A DNA stretch of 64,000 bases from Vibrio sp. 10N.286.49.B1 (GCF_002873335.1 NZ_MCUW01000017.1:1-64000), one strand, 5' to 3'; numbered from the stretch's first letter, positions 1 through 9,428 are shown. Numbers and translations are program-made. Notes: generated by a model from the sequence alone, not told the origin.

Positions 1-14
1 TTAAGTGAACGGCA

Positions 15-37
15 TTACCCTTCATGGGGTCTTTTTT
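15..37 (+). terminator. Possible terminator of a gene left of the window
   Basis: A short stem (ACCC at 17-20 with GGGT at 27-30) is followed by a run of six T at 32-37. The stem is short, so this is only a plausible end signal for a plus-strand gene outside the window. Confidence 0.3.
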
Positions 38-88
38 ATCGTTAGCGCATATATGCATAAGATGCATAGATTGAATGTTCAAGTTTCA

Positions 89-118
89 TTGTTTTTTCTG
101 ATTATTCTCGCCTAGAAT
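89..118 (+). promoter_or_regulatory. Candidate sigma70 promoter of acuI
   Basis: TAGAAT at 113-118 matches five of six bases of the -10 consensus. TTGTTT at 89-94 is a weak -35 with 18 bp spacing. It lies about 40 bp before the acuI start. This is a match by eye only. Confidence 0.35.
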
Positions 119-157
119 CAATATCAGTTTAAAAGACCAATCCATTTGGAGCACCGT

Positions 158-1138
158 ATGTTCAAAGCACTCGTATTAAATCAAGAAGACAAAAAAACCA
201 TCGCAGCTGTATCACAGATTGATGAATCTCTACTTCCTGAAGGCAACGTTAAAATAGATGTAAAATATTCATCTCTGAACTACAAAGATGGATTGGCAAT
301 CACAGGTAAGGGGCGCATTGTACGTAACTTCCCTATGGTTCCTGGTATTGATTTATCTGGCGTCGTCTCGCAATCTGATGACCCTCGCTATAAAGAAGGT
401 GACGAGGTTGTTCTTACTGGATGGGGCGTTGGTGAAGGTCACTGGGGTGGTATGGCAGAAAAAGCGAGCCTTAATGGTGATTGGCTTGTTCCGATGCCAC
501 AAGGCCTAGACGCCCACAAAGTGATGGCGATTGGCACGGCCGGCTTTACCGCCATGCTTTGTGTACAAGCAATTGTAGACGCAGGCGTTAAGCCAGAAGA
601 TGGTGAAGTACTCGTTACAGGCGCAAGCGGCGGTGTCGGCAGCGTGGCTATCACACTACTCAACCAACTAGGCTATAAAGTGGCGGCAGTAACAGGTCGA
701 GCAAGCCAAAATGGTGAGTTACTCACATCGTTAGGGGCATCGCGCATTGTTGAGCGTAGCGAACTTGAAGAGCCAGCTAAACCACTAGAGCGCCAAGTAT
801 GGGCCGCGGCTGTTGACACCGTCGGTAGCAATATGTTGGCAAAAGTCCTCGCTCAAATGAATTATAACGGTGTCGTGGCTGCGTGTGGTCTCGCGGGTGG
901 TTTTGACCTTCCAACAACCGTTATGCCATTCATCTTGCGCAATGTTCGCCTTCAAGGTATTGATTCGGTTAGTTGCCCACGTGAAAAACGCATTAAAGCA
1001 TGGGAGCAACTTTCTACTTTATTGCCAGCCACATACTACACTCAAGCCAGTCAAACCGTTGAGTTAGAGCAAGCAATCCAGGCAGCGGAAGACATTACAA
1101 ACGGTGCTATTACTGGACGAGTCATTATCAAACTATAA
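158..1138 (+). CDS. acuI: Acrylyl-CoA reductase AcuI / YhdH family NADPH oxidoreductase
   Basis: The product is a zinc-independent medium-chain dehydrogenase/reductase of the YhdH/AcuI family. Members reduce acrylyl-CoA to propionyl-CoA with NADPH in the cytoplasm and protect against toxic acryloyl-CoA. The family signatures SSLNYKDGLAITGKG, FPMVPGID, LTGWGVGEGHWGG and the nucleotide-binding VTGASGGVGS are all present, and the 326-aa length fits. The ATG at 158 was chosen because GGAG lies six bases upstream; an in-frame TTG at 146 would add four residues without a ribosome binding site. The gene stands alone and converges on a LysR gene across a bidirectional terminator. The substrate is inferred from the family, not shown here. 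Confidence 0.9.
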   Translation: MFKALVLNQEDKKTIAAVSQIDESLLPEGNVKIDVKYSSLNYKDGLAITGKGRIVRNFPMVPGIDLSGVVSQSDDPRYKEGDEVVLTGWGVGEGHWGGMAEKASLNGDWLVPMPQGLDAHKVMAIGTAGFTAMLCVQAIVDAGVKPEDGEVLVTGASGGVGSVAITLLNQLGYKVAAVTGRASQNGELLTSLGASRIVERSELEEPAKPLERQVWAAAVDTVGSNMLAKVLAQMNYNGVVAACGLAGGFDLPTTVMPFILRNVRLQGIDSVSCPREKRIKAWEQLSTLLPATYYTQASQTVELEQAIQAAEDITNGAITGRVIIKL

Positions 1139-1159
1139 CGACTCCAGATAGCCATCAAA

Positions 1160-1182
1160 AAGCCCTCCATTGAGGGTTTTTT
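1160..1182 (+). terminator. Bidirectional terminator between acuI and the LysR gene
   Basis: CCCTC (1163-1167), loop CATT and GAGGG (1172-1176) are flanked by an A-run on the left and a T-run on the right, so the hairpin can end transcription from both convergent genes. Confidence 0.75.
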
Positions 1183-1275
1183 GTATTTTAGCGGACCTGT
1201 CCCATATCCCCCTCAAGATATTAGAGAAATATTAGTGTTAACCGCACGATAATTTATCTCTGGATATGCAATGCA

Positions 1276-2217
1276 TCAGCCCAAACCTACATCTTCGATA
1301 CGCTTAGTAATCAACTTCCCGCACTCTTCTTTCACCGTCGCTCTTAACCATTGCTGAGATTCAGAGGTATCGCAACGAGAGTGCCAAATAAGCGAATAAT
1401 CAAAAGGGGTAAACGCGAACGGCAGTGGTTTAATCACCAAGTCATAGCGATCGGCCACCAAGTAAGCAAGATCCGCGGGTACCGTAATAATTAACGGCAT
1501 GCGATCAACGATCGCTAACGCGGCTTCTAAATGATAGGCACGCAATACCATTTTTCTTGGGTGCTGATGGATTAACGCGGCGTCTAACAGAGCTTTAACC
1601 CCATCACTAATGGCAATCATGGCATGCGGTGCATGAATATAGTCTTCCAGCGTTAAGAGCTTATCCGCCAACGGATGCTGTTTAGACACCAAACAAGAGA
1701 CGCCAACGGGGCCCAGCACATCTTGCAATAGCGGAGACACTAATCCAGCCGGGCGACAAATAGCCATATCCACTTTATCAGTGCTTAACTGTTTAAATAA
1801 ACTCTCATGTTGCAGCGGAGCAAACTCTAACGAAATATTGGGGGCTAACTCATAAATCTTAGGTAAGGCATACGGCAAGATGGTTTGCATCGCGTAATCC
1901 GTTGTCGCAATCAAGAATCGCTCATTGCAGTAATACGGGTCAAATTCACTAGGAGTGAGTAGCTGTCTGAATGATTCTAGAGGTTGATCAATCTGCTTAC
2001 AGATCTCCAACGCCTTGCTGGTAGGGATAATGCGCTGCCCTTGTCGTGTAAACAAAGGGTCGCCCAACAATTCACGCAAGCGCCCTAGTACACGGCTGGT
2101 TGCCGACTGGCTCAGATTTAAACGAACGGCAGCTTGGCTGACACTGCCTTCTTCCACCAGCACTTTTAGCGCGACCAGTAGGTTTAGATCACGGCGATAA
2201 ATGTCTTCCAGTTCCAT
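1276..2217 (-). CDS. LysR-family transcriptional regulator
   Basis: This encodes a LysR-type DNA-binding regulator of 313 aa. The N-terminal winged helix-turn-helix is clear (residues about 8-66, with SVSQAAVRLNLSQSATSRVL), followed by a substrate-binding-like effector domain of the NodD/LeuO-like group. The target and effector are unknown: neither neighbour is divergently transcribed from it, so context does not name a regulon. The start at 2217 was chosen because AGGAG lies seven bases upstream and the protein then begins a few residues before the HTH; a longer reading to 2265 adds 16 residues without support. Confidence 0.85.
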   Translation of the reverse strand: MELEDIYRRDLNLLVALKVLVEEGSVSQAAVRLNLSQSATSRVLGRLRELLGDPLFTRQGQRIIPTSKALEICKQIDQPLESFRQLLTPSEFDPYYCNERFLIATTDYAMQTILPYALPKIYELAPNISLEFAPLQHESLFKQLSTDKVDMAICRPAGLVSPLLQDVLGPVGVSCLVSKQHPLADKLLTLEDYIHAPHAMIAISDGVKALLDAALIHQHPRKMVLRAYHLEAALAIVDRMPLIITVPADLAYLVADRYDLVIKPLPFAFTPFDYSLIWHSRCDTSESQQWLRATVKEECGKLITKRIEDVGLG

Positions 2218-2284
2218 CAATGAGCTCCTATCTATGTCTGCCCATAGTTTACACTCGCTCATCATCTTAATATTAAAATTTAGG

Positions 2285-2312
2285 CAAAAAAATCCCGCTT
2301 TTCAGCGGGGAA
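2285..2312 (-). terminator. Terminator downstream of the small membrane protein gene
   Basis: On the minus strand CCCGCT, loop GAAA and AGCGGG are followed by ATTTTTTT. It separates the 2387-2572 gene from the LysR gene. Confidence 0.65.
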
Positions 2313-2386
2313 GCCCAAGAAATTGGGGATAGTGTCGGAATTTTTTGATATGCCCTGAGTACCCGATGATATTTGTAGCTAAATTG

Positions 2387-2572
2387 TTAACTTTCGTTTT
2401 CTTCAAGCGTCTCTTGCCAATGCCTCATTTCAACCCACATTGCCACAATCGAGGCACTCAAACCGAGTAATGGGAAAAGGCTAGGTTCAGCAGATGTCTT
2501 TAATACCAAAGCACAAAATGAAATAAAACACAGTAAAGCATAAATGGTCAGTCTATCTAATGTGGTTAACAT
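2387..2572 (-). CDS. Small two-helix inner membrane protein, unknown function
   Basis: A 61-aa protein with two predicted hydrophobic helices (roughly residues 6-26 and 31-47) and a charged C-terminus ending in acidic residues. It is probably an inner-membrane hairpin protein. The ATG at 2572 is preceded by AGGAG six bases upstream; a GTG two codons earlier lies within that signal and is less likely. It has its own terminator and lies between a LysR gene and tusA, but neither neighbour suggests a role. I do not recognise the family. Confidence 0.65.
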   Translation of the reverse strand: MLTTLDRLTIYALLCFISFCALVLKTSAEPSLFPLLGLSASIVAMWVEMRHWQETLEENES

Positions 2573-2705
2573 GGCCACTCCTTAGCGCTTGTTACCAACT
2601 TGTTAAATAAAACTAAAGCAAAAAAAGACATTTGCCAAGAGTTATTGCATATTTTTTCTTCATAAGTAGAATTCAACCTGATTTTAAAAAAGAACGAGTT
2701 CCATC

Positions 2706-2954
2706 ATGACAATCAATAGCAAGCTAGCCACGCACACATTAGAAGCCGAAGGGCTGCGTTGTCCGGAGCCGGTGATGATGGTCAGGAAGACAATTAGAAA
2801 AATGGAAGATGGGGATATATTACTCGTGAGAGCCGATGACCCATCGACAACTCGTGATATCCCGAGTTTTTGCCGCTTCATGGATCACCAATTAATCGGT
2901 CAACAAACCGAATCCGCGCCTTACCTCTATCTTATAAAGAAAGGCGCTGCGTAG
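2706..2954 (+). CDS. tusA: Sulfur carrier protein TusA
   Basis: TusA accepts persulfide sulfur from IscS and passes it to the TusBCD relay for 2-thiolation of tRNA wobble uridines; it also feeds other sulfur pathways. The 82-aa length is normal. The conserved [15 protein letters not shown] stretch carries the persulfide-accepting Cys19, and the [13 protein letters not shown] segment is typical of the fold. It is a single gene ending at a strong terminator. The ATG at 2706 is the only sensible start, although the ribosome binding site is weak. Confidence 0.93.
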   Translation: MTINSKLATHTLEAEGLRCPEPVMMVRKTIRKMEDGDILLVRADDPSTTRDIPSFCRFMDHQLIGQQTESAPYLYLIKKGAA

Positions 2955-2974
2955 CATTCATGTACACAAATCGT

Positions 2975-3003
2975 AAAAAGGCTGCCCATCGGCAGCCTTT
3001 TTT
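2975..3003 (+). terminator. Bidirectional terminator after tusA
   Basis: AAGGCTGCC (2978-2986), loop CATC and GGCAGCCTT (2991-2999) form a perfect 9-bp stem with T-runs on both strands. It serves tusA and the convergent gene at 3002. Confidence 0.85.
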
Positions 3004-3262
3004 ATTCATCATATTCTAGTGTTCGAACTTCTGCTTGCAGTGATTTTATCTGTTTCTGCATAGCGCGTATGTCATCGTGCATAGGTATGAGGTGTTGCAC
3101 ACGAATCCAAGATTCAACGGCCAGCGCCGTCATGATAATCGCACCAACCACCATGGGCAGCCACATATCTGTCAGTACCATTCCTAATAATGTCAGAACC
3201 AACCCAACCGTGAATAGAGCGCTTTGATTTTTAGCGGTCATTCCTGTGTAACGTGTCAGCAT
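3002..3262 (-). CDS. Small inner membrane protein with C-terminal coiled coil
   Basis: An 86-aa protein with two hydrophobic helices (about residues 15-31 and 34-50), followed by an amphipathic stretch (DDIRAMQKQIKSLQAEVRTL) with heptad character. This suggests a membrane-anchored coiled-coil protein that may oligomerise. GAGGG lies about seven bases before the ATG at 3262. The family was not recognised and no function is assigned. It shares a bidirectional terminator with tusA. Confidence 0.7.
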   Translation of the reverse strand: MLTRYTGMTAKNQSALFTVGLVLTLLGMVLTDMWLPMVVGAIIMTALAVESWIRVQHLIPMHDDIRAMQKQIKSLQAEVRTLEYDE

Positions 3263-3397
3263 AATGTTGCCCTCTCGCTAGGATCCACAGTGTTAAATTA
3301 CCATGACAAGGATGACACTAATATGTCAGCCATCACGTATTTCAGCAGTACATCAATCCCTCAAACGAAAATAAAACGGCGATAAGAGCGCACCGTA

Positions 3398-3952
3398 TTA
3401 TACCCAAGCTGCGCCTATCGCTAACACCATGAATAAGAGTGCGGTTATTTTTCTAATCCAATTTAACGGCAGTTTATCGGCAGAAAACTGCCCTAATAGG
3501 ACAACAGGAACATTGGCAAGCAGCATACCAATTGTCGTACCCAAAATAACCCAAAGCAACGCATCGGCATATTGGGCGCCTAGAATAGAAGTGGCAATTT
3601 GTGTTTTATCACCAATTTCTGCAATAAAAAAGGCAATAAAGCTAGCAACAAAGGGGCCTTTATTCGACACACTTTCATTTTCATCAAGCTTATCTGGGAT
3701 TAACACCCAACCCGCCATCGCTAAAAAACTCACCACTAATACCCACTTAAGTACATCAGGGGACAGGTAATCAGCAACAACGACGCCAAGCCAAGCCGCT
3801 AATGCGTGATTCGCAATTGTCGCTAAAAAAATGGCGGCAATAATAGGAACCGGCTTTCGGTATCGACTGGCTAGTAATAAAGATAAAAGTTGGGTCTTAT
3901 CGCCAATCTCAGCGAGGGCGACAGTAGTAATTGATAGGGCTAAAACGCTCAC
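3398..3952 (-). CDS. mneA: Mn2+ exporter MneA, TMEM165/GDT1 (UPF0016) family
   Basis: An inner-membrane manganese exporter of the GDT1/TMEM165 family. Both hallmark cation-binding motifs are visible, ALAEIGDKTQLL near the N-terminus and FIAEIGDKTQIA in the second half, each on a hydrophobic repeat of about three helices; total length is 184 aa. The GTG at 3952 is chosen as start because the homologous protein begins just before SVLALSITTVALAEIGDKTQ. The open frame extends to 4012, but that part falls in the riboswitch expression platform. A yybP-ykoY aptamer immediately upstream independently supports a manganese function and predicts Mn2+-dependent expression. Confidence 0.88.
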   Translation of the reverse strand: MSVLALSITTVALAEIGDKTQLLSLLLASRYRKPVPIIAAIFLATIANHALAAWLGVVVADYLSPDVLKWVLVVSFLAMAGWVLIPDKLDENESVSNKGPFVASFIAFFIAEIGDKTQIATSILGAQYADALLWVILGTTIGMLLANVPVVLLGQFSADKLPLNWIRKITALLFMVLAIGAAWV

Positions 3953-3964
3953 GACATGCTCTAA

Positions 3965-4015
3965 GGGGTAGGGATAATAATTATAAAACCATAGACAAAC
4001 GTCGTGCCCCACCCC
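3965..4015 (-). promoter_or_regulatory. Candidate riboswitch expression platform stem before mneA
   Basis: In the minus-strand RNA, GGGGTGGGG (4015-4007) can pair with CCCTACCCC (3973-3965), leaving one G-U pair and a loop of about 33 bases. The right arm ends 12 bases before the GTG start, just ahead of the likely ribosome binding region. Whether Mn2+ opens or closes it cannot be read from sequence. Confidence 0.5.
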
Positions 4016-4029
4016 GGTTCACGATGCTT

Positions 4030-4151
4030 ATCTAAGGTCTTGCTAAACGAACATGTTGTTCGTCTCATACACCATGGTGATTGTGCACCAATTATGTTGA
4101 CGTATGAATCGAAGCCAAGTGGTAGGCATCGATAAGCTACTCCCCAAAGAT
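4030..4151 (-). ncRNA. yybP-ykoY manganese riboswitch aptamer
   Basis: The minus-strand RNA carries the conserved blocks of the yybP-ykoY family in order: TTTGGGGAGTAGC at the 5' side (4149-4137), GTCAACATA in the middle (about 4102-4094), and TTTAGCAAGACCT at the 3' side. The ends ATCT (4151-4148) and AGAT (4033-4030) close the P1 stem. An ACGAACAACATGTTCGT hairpin precedes the 3' block, as in known members. The family senses Mn2+. Its position directly upstream of a GDT1-family Mn exporter fits. Confidence 0.9.
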
Positions 4152-4371
4152 GGGCTGCATTCTAAACATTCAACCTATAAAATTCAATAATGTTTGCGTC
4201 CCTAATACATCGATACTGGATTAAATGGCAAAAAGTCCAATATTTTACCCGCCTGATGAATAATTAACCACCTTTGCCCCTACTCCCATTGGGAATAACT
4301 CGTTATACTTGATCGTTATTTTTATCCGTTTTTAGACAGAACTTTCATTTAGAGAATTGCGCGAACAAACT

Positions 4372-5301
4372 ATGCAAAAATACGATATCAAAACCTTCCA
4401 GGGAATGATCCTCGCGCTGCAGGATTATTGGGCTCAAAATGGTTGTACGATTGTTCAACCGCTAGATATGGAAGTAGGTGCCGGCACCTCTCACCCAATG
4501 ACATGTCTACGTGCACTTGGCCCAGAGCCAATGTCTACGGCATACGTTCAACCTTCACGTCGCCCGACCGATGGTCGCTACGGTGAAAACCCGAACCGCC
4601 TGCAGCACTACTATCAATTCCAAGTAGCGCTAAAGCCTTCTCCAGATAACATCCAGGAGCTGTATTTAGGTTCACTTGAAGTACTTGGTGTCGATCCACT
4701 TGTTCACGATATTCGTTTCGTAGAAGACAACTGGGAAAACCCAACGCTAGGTGCATGGGGTCTTGGTTGGGAAGTATGGCTAAACGGCATGGAAGTAACT
4801 CAGTTTACTTACTTCCAACAGGTTGGCGGCCTTGAGTGTAAGCCAGTAACCGGCGAGATCACCTACGGTATCGAGCGTCTAGCCATGTACATTCAGGAAG
4901 TAGATTCTGTTTACGACCTAGTATGGAACGTCGCACCAGACGGTTCTAACGTAACTTATGGTGACATCTTCCACCAAAACGAAGTTGAGCAGTCAACCTA
5001 CAACTTCGAGCACGCAGACGTAGATTTCCTATTCACTTTCTTCGACCAGTGCGAAAAAGAGTGTAAAGAGCTACTTGAGCTTGAGAAGCCATTGCCGCTT
5101 CCAGCTTACGAGCGCATTCTAAAAGCAGGTCACGCCTTCAACATTCTTGATGCGCGCAAAGCTATCTCTGTAACAGAGCGTCAACGTTACATCCTTCGTA
5201 TCCGCAACCTGACTAAAGCGGTTGCAGAAGCGTACTACGCGTCACGTGAAGCACTTGGCTTCCCAATGTGCCGATCTGTAGAAGAAAAGGAAGGTAAATA
5301 A
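4372..5301 (+). CDS. glyQ: Glycyl-tRNA synthetase alpha subunit
   Basis: Catalytic subunit of the alpha2-beta2 bacterial glycyl-tRNA synthetase, which charges tRNA-Gly in the cytoplasm. The sequence is nearly collinear with E. coli Gly[21 protein letters not shown] at the start, then [33 protein letters not shown] and [14 protein letters not shown]. The ATG at 4372 gives the usual N-terminus (309 aa); the in-frame TTG at 4357 is unsupported. It is cotranscribed with glyS, which begins two bases after its stop, so the subunits are probably translated in a coupled manner. It is divergent from the mneA leader. Confidence 0.98.
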   Translation: MQKYDIKTFQGMILALQDYWAQNGCTIVQPLDMEVGAGTSHPMTCLRALGPEPMSTAYVQPSRRPTDGRYGENPNRLQHYYQFQVALKPSPDNIQELYLGSLEVLGVDPLVHDIRFVEDNWENPTLGAWGLGWEVWLNGMEVTQFTYFQQVGGLECKPVTGEITYGIERLAMYIQEVDSVYDLVWNVAPDGSNVTYGDIFHQNEVEQSTYNFEHADVDFLFTFFDQCEKECKELLELEKPLPLPAYERILKAGHAFNILDARKAISVTERQRYILRIRNLTKAVAEAYYASREALGFPMCRSVEEKEGK

Positions 5302-5303
5302 TC

Positions 5304-7370
5304 ATGGCGAAGAATTTTCTAATTGAACTGGGTACGGAAGAGCTTCCACCAACGGCACTTCGTTCTCTAGCTGAAGCCTTTGCTTCTAACTTTGAAGCAG
5401 GTCTTAAAACGGCTGAGCTTTCTCACGAAGGCGTCAAGTGGTACGCCGCACCTCGTCGTCTAGCACTTAAAGTGACAGCACTGGCTGAAGGCCAAGCAGA
5501 CAAAGTGGTTGAGAAGCGCGGTCCTGCAATTTCTGTGGCCTTCGATGCTGAAGGCAACGCAACCAAAGCCGCACAAGGTTGGGCGCGTGGTAACGGCATT
5601 ACTGTTGAGCAAGCTGACCGTCTGAAAACAGACAAAGGCGAGTGGCTTCTTTTCAAACAAGAAGTGGCTGGCAAACCAGTACAAGAATTGGTAATGGACA
5701 TCGCTGCGAAAGCACTGGCTGGCCTACCAATTCCTAAAGCTATGCGCTGGGGTAATTCAGACATTCAATTTATCCGTCCAGTGAAAACACTGACAGTACT
5801 GCTAGGTGATGAGCTTGTTGAAGGCGAGATCCTGGGCGTAGCTTCTGCTCGTACTATCCGTGGCCACCGTTTCATGGGCGAACAAGAGTTCACAATCGAC
5901 TCTGCTGACCAATACCCTGCGATCTTAGAAGAGCGCGGTAAAGTCATGGCAGATTACGATGCGCGTAAAGCGATCATCCTTGCTGATGCTAAAAAAGCAG
6001 CAGATGCGGTTGGCGGTATTGCTGACCTAGAAGATGACCTTGTTGAAGAAGTTACCTCTTTGGTTGAATGGCCAGTGGTGCTTACTGCTAAGTTTGAGCA
6101 AGAGTTCCTAAAAGTGCCTTCTGAAGCGTTGGTTTACACCATGAAAGGTGACCAGAAGTACTTCCCTGTGTACGATTCAGAGAAAAACCTACTACCAAAC
6201 TTCATCTTCGTTTCGAACATCGAGTCTAAAGAGCCTCGTCACGTCATCGAAGGTAACGAGAAGGTGGTACGTCCACGTCTTGCTGATGCTGAGTTCTTCT
6301 TCAACACAGACCGTAAGCGTCCGCTTATCGACCGTCTTGCTGAACTAGACCAAGCTATCTTCCAGAAGCAACTGGGGACTATCAAAGACAAGACAGACCG
6401 CATCACAGAACTTGCTGGCTACATTGCCGAGCAAATCGAAGCTGACGTTGAAAAGTCTAAGCGTGCAGGTCTACTGGCTAAGTGTGACCTAATGACATCT
6501 ATGGTATTCGAATTTACGGATACTCAAGGTGTGATGGGCATGCACTACGCAACGCACGATGGTGAAGACGAGCAAGTAGCACTCGCACTTTACGAGCAGT
6601 ACATGCCTCGTTTCGCGGGTGACACCCTACCAAGCACCGGTATTTCATCTGCAGTAGCAATGGCAGACAAGCTAGACACTATCGTCGGTATCTTCGGTAT
6701 TGGCCAAGCACCAAAAGGTTCTGACCCATTTGCGCTACGTCGTGCATCACTAGGTGTGCTACGTATCATCGTTGAAAACGGCTACAACCTAGACCTAACC
6801 GATCTAATCGGTAAAGCGAAAGCGCTACTAGGCGACAAGCTAACTAACGACAACGTTGAAGCTGACGTTATCGACTTCATGCTAGGTCGTTTCCGCGCAT
6901 GGTACCAAGATGCAGGTTTCAGCGTTGATATCATCCAAGCGGTACTAGCACGTCGTCCAACTAAACCTGCTGATTTTGACCAACGTGTTAAAGCGGTTTC
7001 TCATTTCCGTGAACTGGAAGCAGCAGAAGCACTGGCAGCAGCGAATAAGCGTGTGGGCAATATCCTAGCGAAGTTCGATGGTGAGTTAGCTCAAGATATT
7101 GATCTAACACTACTTCAAGAAGACGCTGAAAAAGCACTGGCGGAAGAAGTGGAAGTGATGACAGAAGCTTTAGAACCTGCATTTGCAACAGGTAACTACC
7201 AAGAAGCACTAAGCAAGTTGGCTAACCTGCGTGAGCCGGTTGATGCCTTCTTTGATAATGTGATGGTTATGGCAGACGATGAAGCACTGAAAAAGAATCG
7301 TCTAACCCTACTGAATAACCTGCGTAATCTATTCTTAAAAATTGCTGATATTTCATTGCTACAGAAGTAA
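5304..7370 (+). CDS. glyS: Glycyl-tRNA synthetase beta subunit
   Basis: Beta subunit of heterotetrameric glycyl-tRNA synthetase, needed for tRNA recognition and full activity. It has 688 aa, as expected for the family. The N-terminus [21 protein letters not shown] is diagnostic, [16 protein letters not shown] follows at about residue 145, and the C-terminal anticodon-binding DALR-like region is intact. It follows glyQ with a two-base gap. A strong terminator ends the operon. Codon use is biased to highly expressed codons, as in glyQ. Confidence 0.98.
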   Translation: MAKNFLIELGTEELPPTALRSLAEAFASNFEAGLKTAELSHEGVKWYAAPRRLALKVTALAEGQADKVVEKRGPAISVAFDAEGNATKAAQGWARGNGITVEQADRLKTDKGEWLLFKQEVAGKPVQELVMDIAAKALAGLPIPKAMRWGNSDIQFIRPVKTLTVLLGDELVEGEILGVASARTIRGHRFMGEQEFTIDSADQYPAILEERGKVMADYDARKAIILADAKKAADAVGGIADLEDDLVEEVTSLVEWPVVLTAKFEQEFLKVPSEALVYTMKGDQKYFPVYDSEKNLLPNFIFVSNIESKEPRHVIEGNEKVVRPRLADAEFFFNTDRKRPLIDRLAELDQAIFQKQLGTIKDKTDRITELAGYIAEQIEADVEKSKRAGLLAKCDLMTSMVFEFTDTQGVMGMHYATHDGEDEQVALALYEQYMPRFAGDTLPSTGISSAVAMADKLDTIVGIFGIGQAPKGSDPFALRRASLGVLRIIVENGYNLDLTDLIGKAKALLGDKLTNDNVEADVIDFMLGRFRAWYQDAGFSVDIIQAVLARRPTKPADFDQRVKAVSHFRELEAAEALAAANKRVGNILAKFDGELAQDIDLTLLQEDAEKALAEEVEVMTEALEPAFATGNYQEALSKLANLREPVDAFFDNVMVMADDEALKKNRLTLLNNLRNLFLKIADISLLQK

Positions 7371-7385
7371 TCACCTCTTTTAAAT

Positions 7386-7414
7386 CAAGCCCAGTCTGAG
7401 ACTGGGCTTTTTTA
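7386..7414 (+). terminator. Terminator of glyQS
   Basis: AGCCCAGTC (7388-7396), loop TGA and GACTGGGCT (7400-7408) are followed by a T-run. Confidence 0.85.
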
Positions 7415-7569
7415 TGTCTGCCATTTTACTCATTTCCTTAAATCCTATCATTTCCATAAATAGTGCTTTGCCTCACATAATCATTACGGTATGTTCAAAA
7501 GACAGCCTTGTTAGAGGAAGGCTGATAACTGAAGCACAGACAAGTGAACATAATGAACTAGGGACAACA

Positions 7570-8820
7570 ATGCAATTTTCTAAGTTTGGTGAAAAATTTA
7601 ATCGTTACTCAGGGATCACCCAGTTAATGGATGATCTGAATGATGGACTGCGCACACCTGGCGCCATCATGCTCGGAGGTGGCAACCCAGCCGCCATTCC
7701 AGCCATGCTCGAGTATTTTCACCAAGCCAGTGCCTCTATGCTCGCCAGTGGCGAGCTTGTTTCTGCTATGGCAAACTACGATGGTCCACAAGGCAAAGAT
7801 GCCTTTGTTAAGTCGCTGGCCAATCTATTAAAAGAAACCTATGGCTGGGACATCTCTGAAAAAAACATTAGCCTGACCAATGGCAGTCAAAGCGGTTTCT
7901 TTTATCTGTTCAACCTTTTTGCAGGGCAATATAAGGATGGCAGTAAAAAGAAAATACTATTACCACTCGCGCCAGAATACATAGGTTATGGTGATGCCGG
8001 CCTTGAAGACGACATTTTTGTCTCTTATCGCCCGGAAATAGAGATGCTCGACAATCGTCAGTTCAAATACCACGTCGATTTTGAGCGTTTAGAGGTAGAT
8101 GATTCGATCGCCGCTATTTGCGCCTCCAGACCCACCAACCCAACGGGTAATGTTCTCACCGATGACGAAATCCGTAAGCTCGATAAACTCGCCAAAGCCA
8201 AAGGCATTCCACTTATCATCGACAACGCTTACGGCACCCCATTCCCGAATATCATTTTTGAGGATGTAACACCATTTTGGAATGACAATACTATCCTGTG
8301 CATGAGCCTGTCTAAGCTCGGCCTGCCTGGTTTACGTTGCGGTATCGTCATTGCAAGTGAAGCCATTACTCAAGCACTGACCAATATGAATGGCATCATC
8401 AGCCTTGCCCCTAGTGGTATGGGACCTGCGATAGCGCATCATATGATTGAAAAGGGTGATTTACTGCCACTAAGCGAGAACGTAATTAAACCGTTCTATC
8501 AGCAAAAATCACAGCGAGCGGTTGAGTTACTGCAGCAAGCGATTCCTGATGAGCGCTTCCGAGTTCATAAGCCTGAAGGGGCCATATTTTTATGGCTGTG
8601 GTTCGATGAATTACCCATTACAACCATGGAACTATATAAAAGACTAAAAGCGCGAGGCGTACTGATTGTTCCAGGAGAGTATTTCTTTATTGGCCAAGAA
8701 GATGACTGGGAACATGCACACCAGTGCCTACGAATGAACTATGTCCAGCCTGATGATGCAATGAAAAAAGGCATTGATATTATCGCTGAAGAGATCTCAA
8801 AAGCGTATACGCAAGGTTAA
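7570..8820 (+). CDS. avtA: Valine--pyruvate aminotransferase AvtA
   Basis: A PLP-dependent fold-type I aminotransferase that interconverts valine plus pyruvate with 2-ketoisovalerate plus alanine. It has 416 aa. MQFSKFGEKFNRYSGITQLMDDL opens the protein; SRPTNPTGNVLTDDE and SLSKLGLPGLRCGI (with the PLP lysine) are visible. The open frame runs 52 codons further upstream, but that stretch begins within the glyS terminator region and does not look like coding sequence; the ATG at 7570 follows a weak purine-rich AGGGACAACA. It forms a one-gene unit with a strong downstream terminator. It is functionally linked to the ilv genes at 42-49 kb. Confidence 0.93.
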   Translation: MQFSKFGEKFNRYSGITQLMDDLNDGLRTPGAIMLGGGNPAAIPAMLEYFHQASASMLASGELVSAMANYDGPQGKDAFVKSLANLLKETYGWDISEKNISLTNGSQSGFFYLFNLFAGQYKDGSKKKILLPLAPEYIGYGDAGLEDDIFVSYRPEIEMLDNRQFKYHVDFERLEVDDSIAAICASRPTNPTGNVLTDDEIRKLDKLAKAKGIPLIIDNAYGTPFPNIIFEDVTPFWNDNTILCMSLSKLGLPGLRCGIVIASEAITQALTNMNGIISLAPSGMGPAIAHHMIEKGDLLPLSENVIKPFYQQKSQRAVELLQQAIPDERFRVHKPEGAIFLWLWFDELPITTMELYKRLKARGVLIVPGEYFFIGQEDDWEHAHQCLRMNYVQPDDAMKKGIDIIAEEISKAYTQG

Positions 8821-8841
8821 AGCGAACTAAGCCCCGATCTA

Positions 8842-8868
8842 AAAGAGCGCTATCCAGCGCTCTTTTTT
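8842..8868 (+). terminator. Bidirectional terminator between avtA and ibpA
   Basis: AAAGAGCGCT (8842-8851), loop ATCC and AGCGCTCTTT (8856-8865) form a 10-bp stem flanked by A and T runs. It serves both convergent genes. Confidence 0.85.
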
Positions 8869-8891
8869 ATTACGATAACAATAGCGAATGT

Positions 8892-9329
8892 TTAACGCTT
8901 GTCGATAGCACCGCTCGTGTTAATCGTAATCTTACGCGGTTGCATCGCCTCTGGGATCTCTCTTTCAAGATCAACATGCAATAAGCCATTTTCCATGGTT
9001 GCACCGATCACTTTCACGTAATCCGCCAATTGGAATTTACGCTCAAAGTTGCGTTCAGCAATACCTTGATAAACATAATTTTTGTTTTCTTCGGCTTGAC
9101 GCTCTCCACGAACAATCAACATATTCTCTTTTTGAGTAATATCTAAATGCTCATCAGCAAAACCTGCAACGGCCATTGTAATGCGGTAGTTATTCTCATC
9201 TTGCTGTTCAATGTTATAAGGAGGGTAACCGCCTGAGGTATTTTTCGAGGTGTTGGCTTCCATTAGATTAAACAAACGGTCAAAGCCAATTGCGTTACGG
9301 TATAGGGGTGCAAAATCAACATTTCTCAT
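8892..9329 (-). CDS. ibpA: Small heat shock protein IbpA
   Basis: A cytoplasmic ATP-independent holdase that binds unfolding proteins and inclusion bodies and hands them to DnaK/ClpB. It has 145 aa. An alpha-crystallin domain spans about residues 35-128, with [10 protein letters not shown] and a [13 protein letters not shown] stretch ahead of the C-terminal I-x-I-type ITI. The N-terminus [17 protein letters not shown] is typical of IbpA. The start at 9329 follows AAGGA seven bases upstream, and that signal sits in a hairpin resembling a ROSE thermometer. A second ibp gene is not nearby. Confidence 0.95.
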   Translation of the reverse strand: MRNVDFAPLYRNAIGFDRLFNLMEANTSKNTSGGYPPYNIEQQDENNYRITMAVAGFADEHLDITQKENMLIVRGERQAEENKNYVYQGIAERNFERKFQLADYVKVIGATMENGLLHVDLEREIPEAMQPRKITINTSGAIDKR

Positions 9330-9330
9330 A

Positions 9331-9425
9331 CTACTATCCTTGCATTAAGCAATAGTCTTAGCCTTGTATTGATACAAACTCTAAGGGATTCAATAGGTCA
9401 TTCCTCTGTCTTTCTTATACAAGAA
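9331..9425 (-). promoter_or_regulatory. ROSE-like RNA thermometer in the ibpA 5' leader
   Basis: The ibpA leader RNA can fold into three consecutive hairpins. The outermost is TTCTT-GTAT-AAGAA (9425-9412), then TTGTAT-CA-ATACAA (9377-9364). The start-proximal one pairs ACTAT (9356-9352) with ATAGT (9337-9333) and TGC with GCA, leaving the Shine-Dalgarno AAGGA (9341-9337) imperfectly paired opposite TTGCT (9352-9348). A U-U/C-G-C-U motif facing the ribosome binding site, with a chain of hairpins before it, is the signature of ROSE elements. Folding was done by eye. Confidence 0.75.
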
Positions 9426-9428
9426 ACG

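Noticed and set aside
4260..4340. glyQ promoter around TATACT
   Set aside because: No -35 at a suitable distance was found.
7414..7569. N-terminal extension of avtA
   Set aside because: It starts in the tail of the glyS terminator and has no similarity to the family; the protein begins at 7570.
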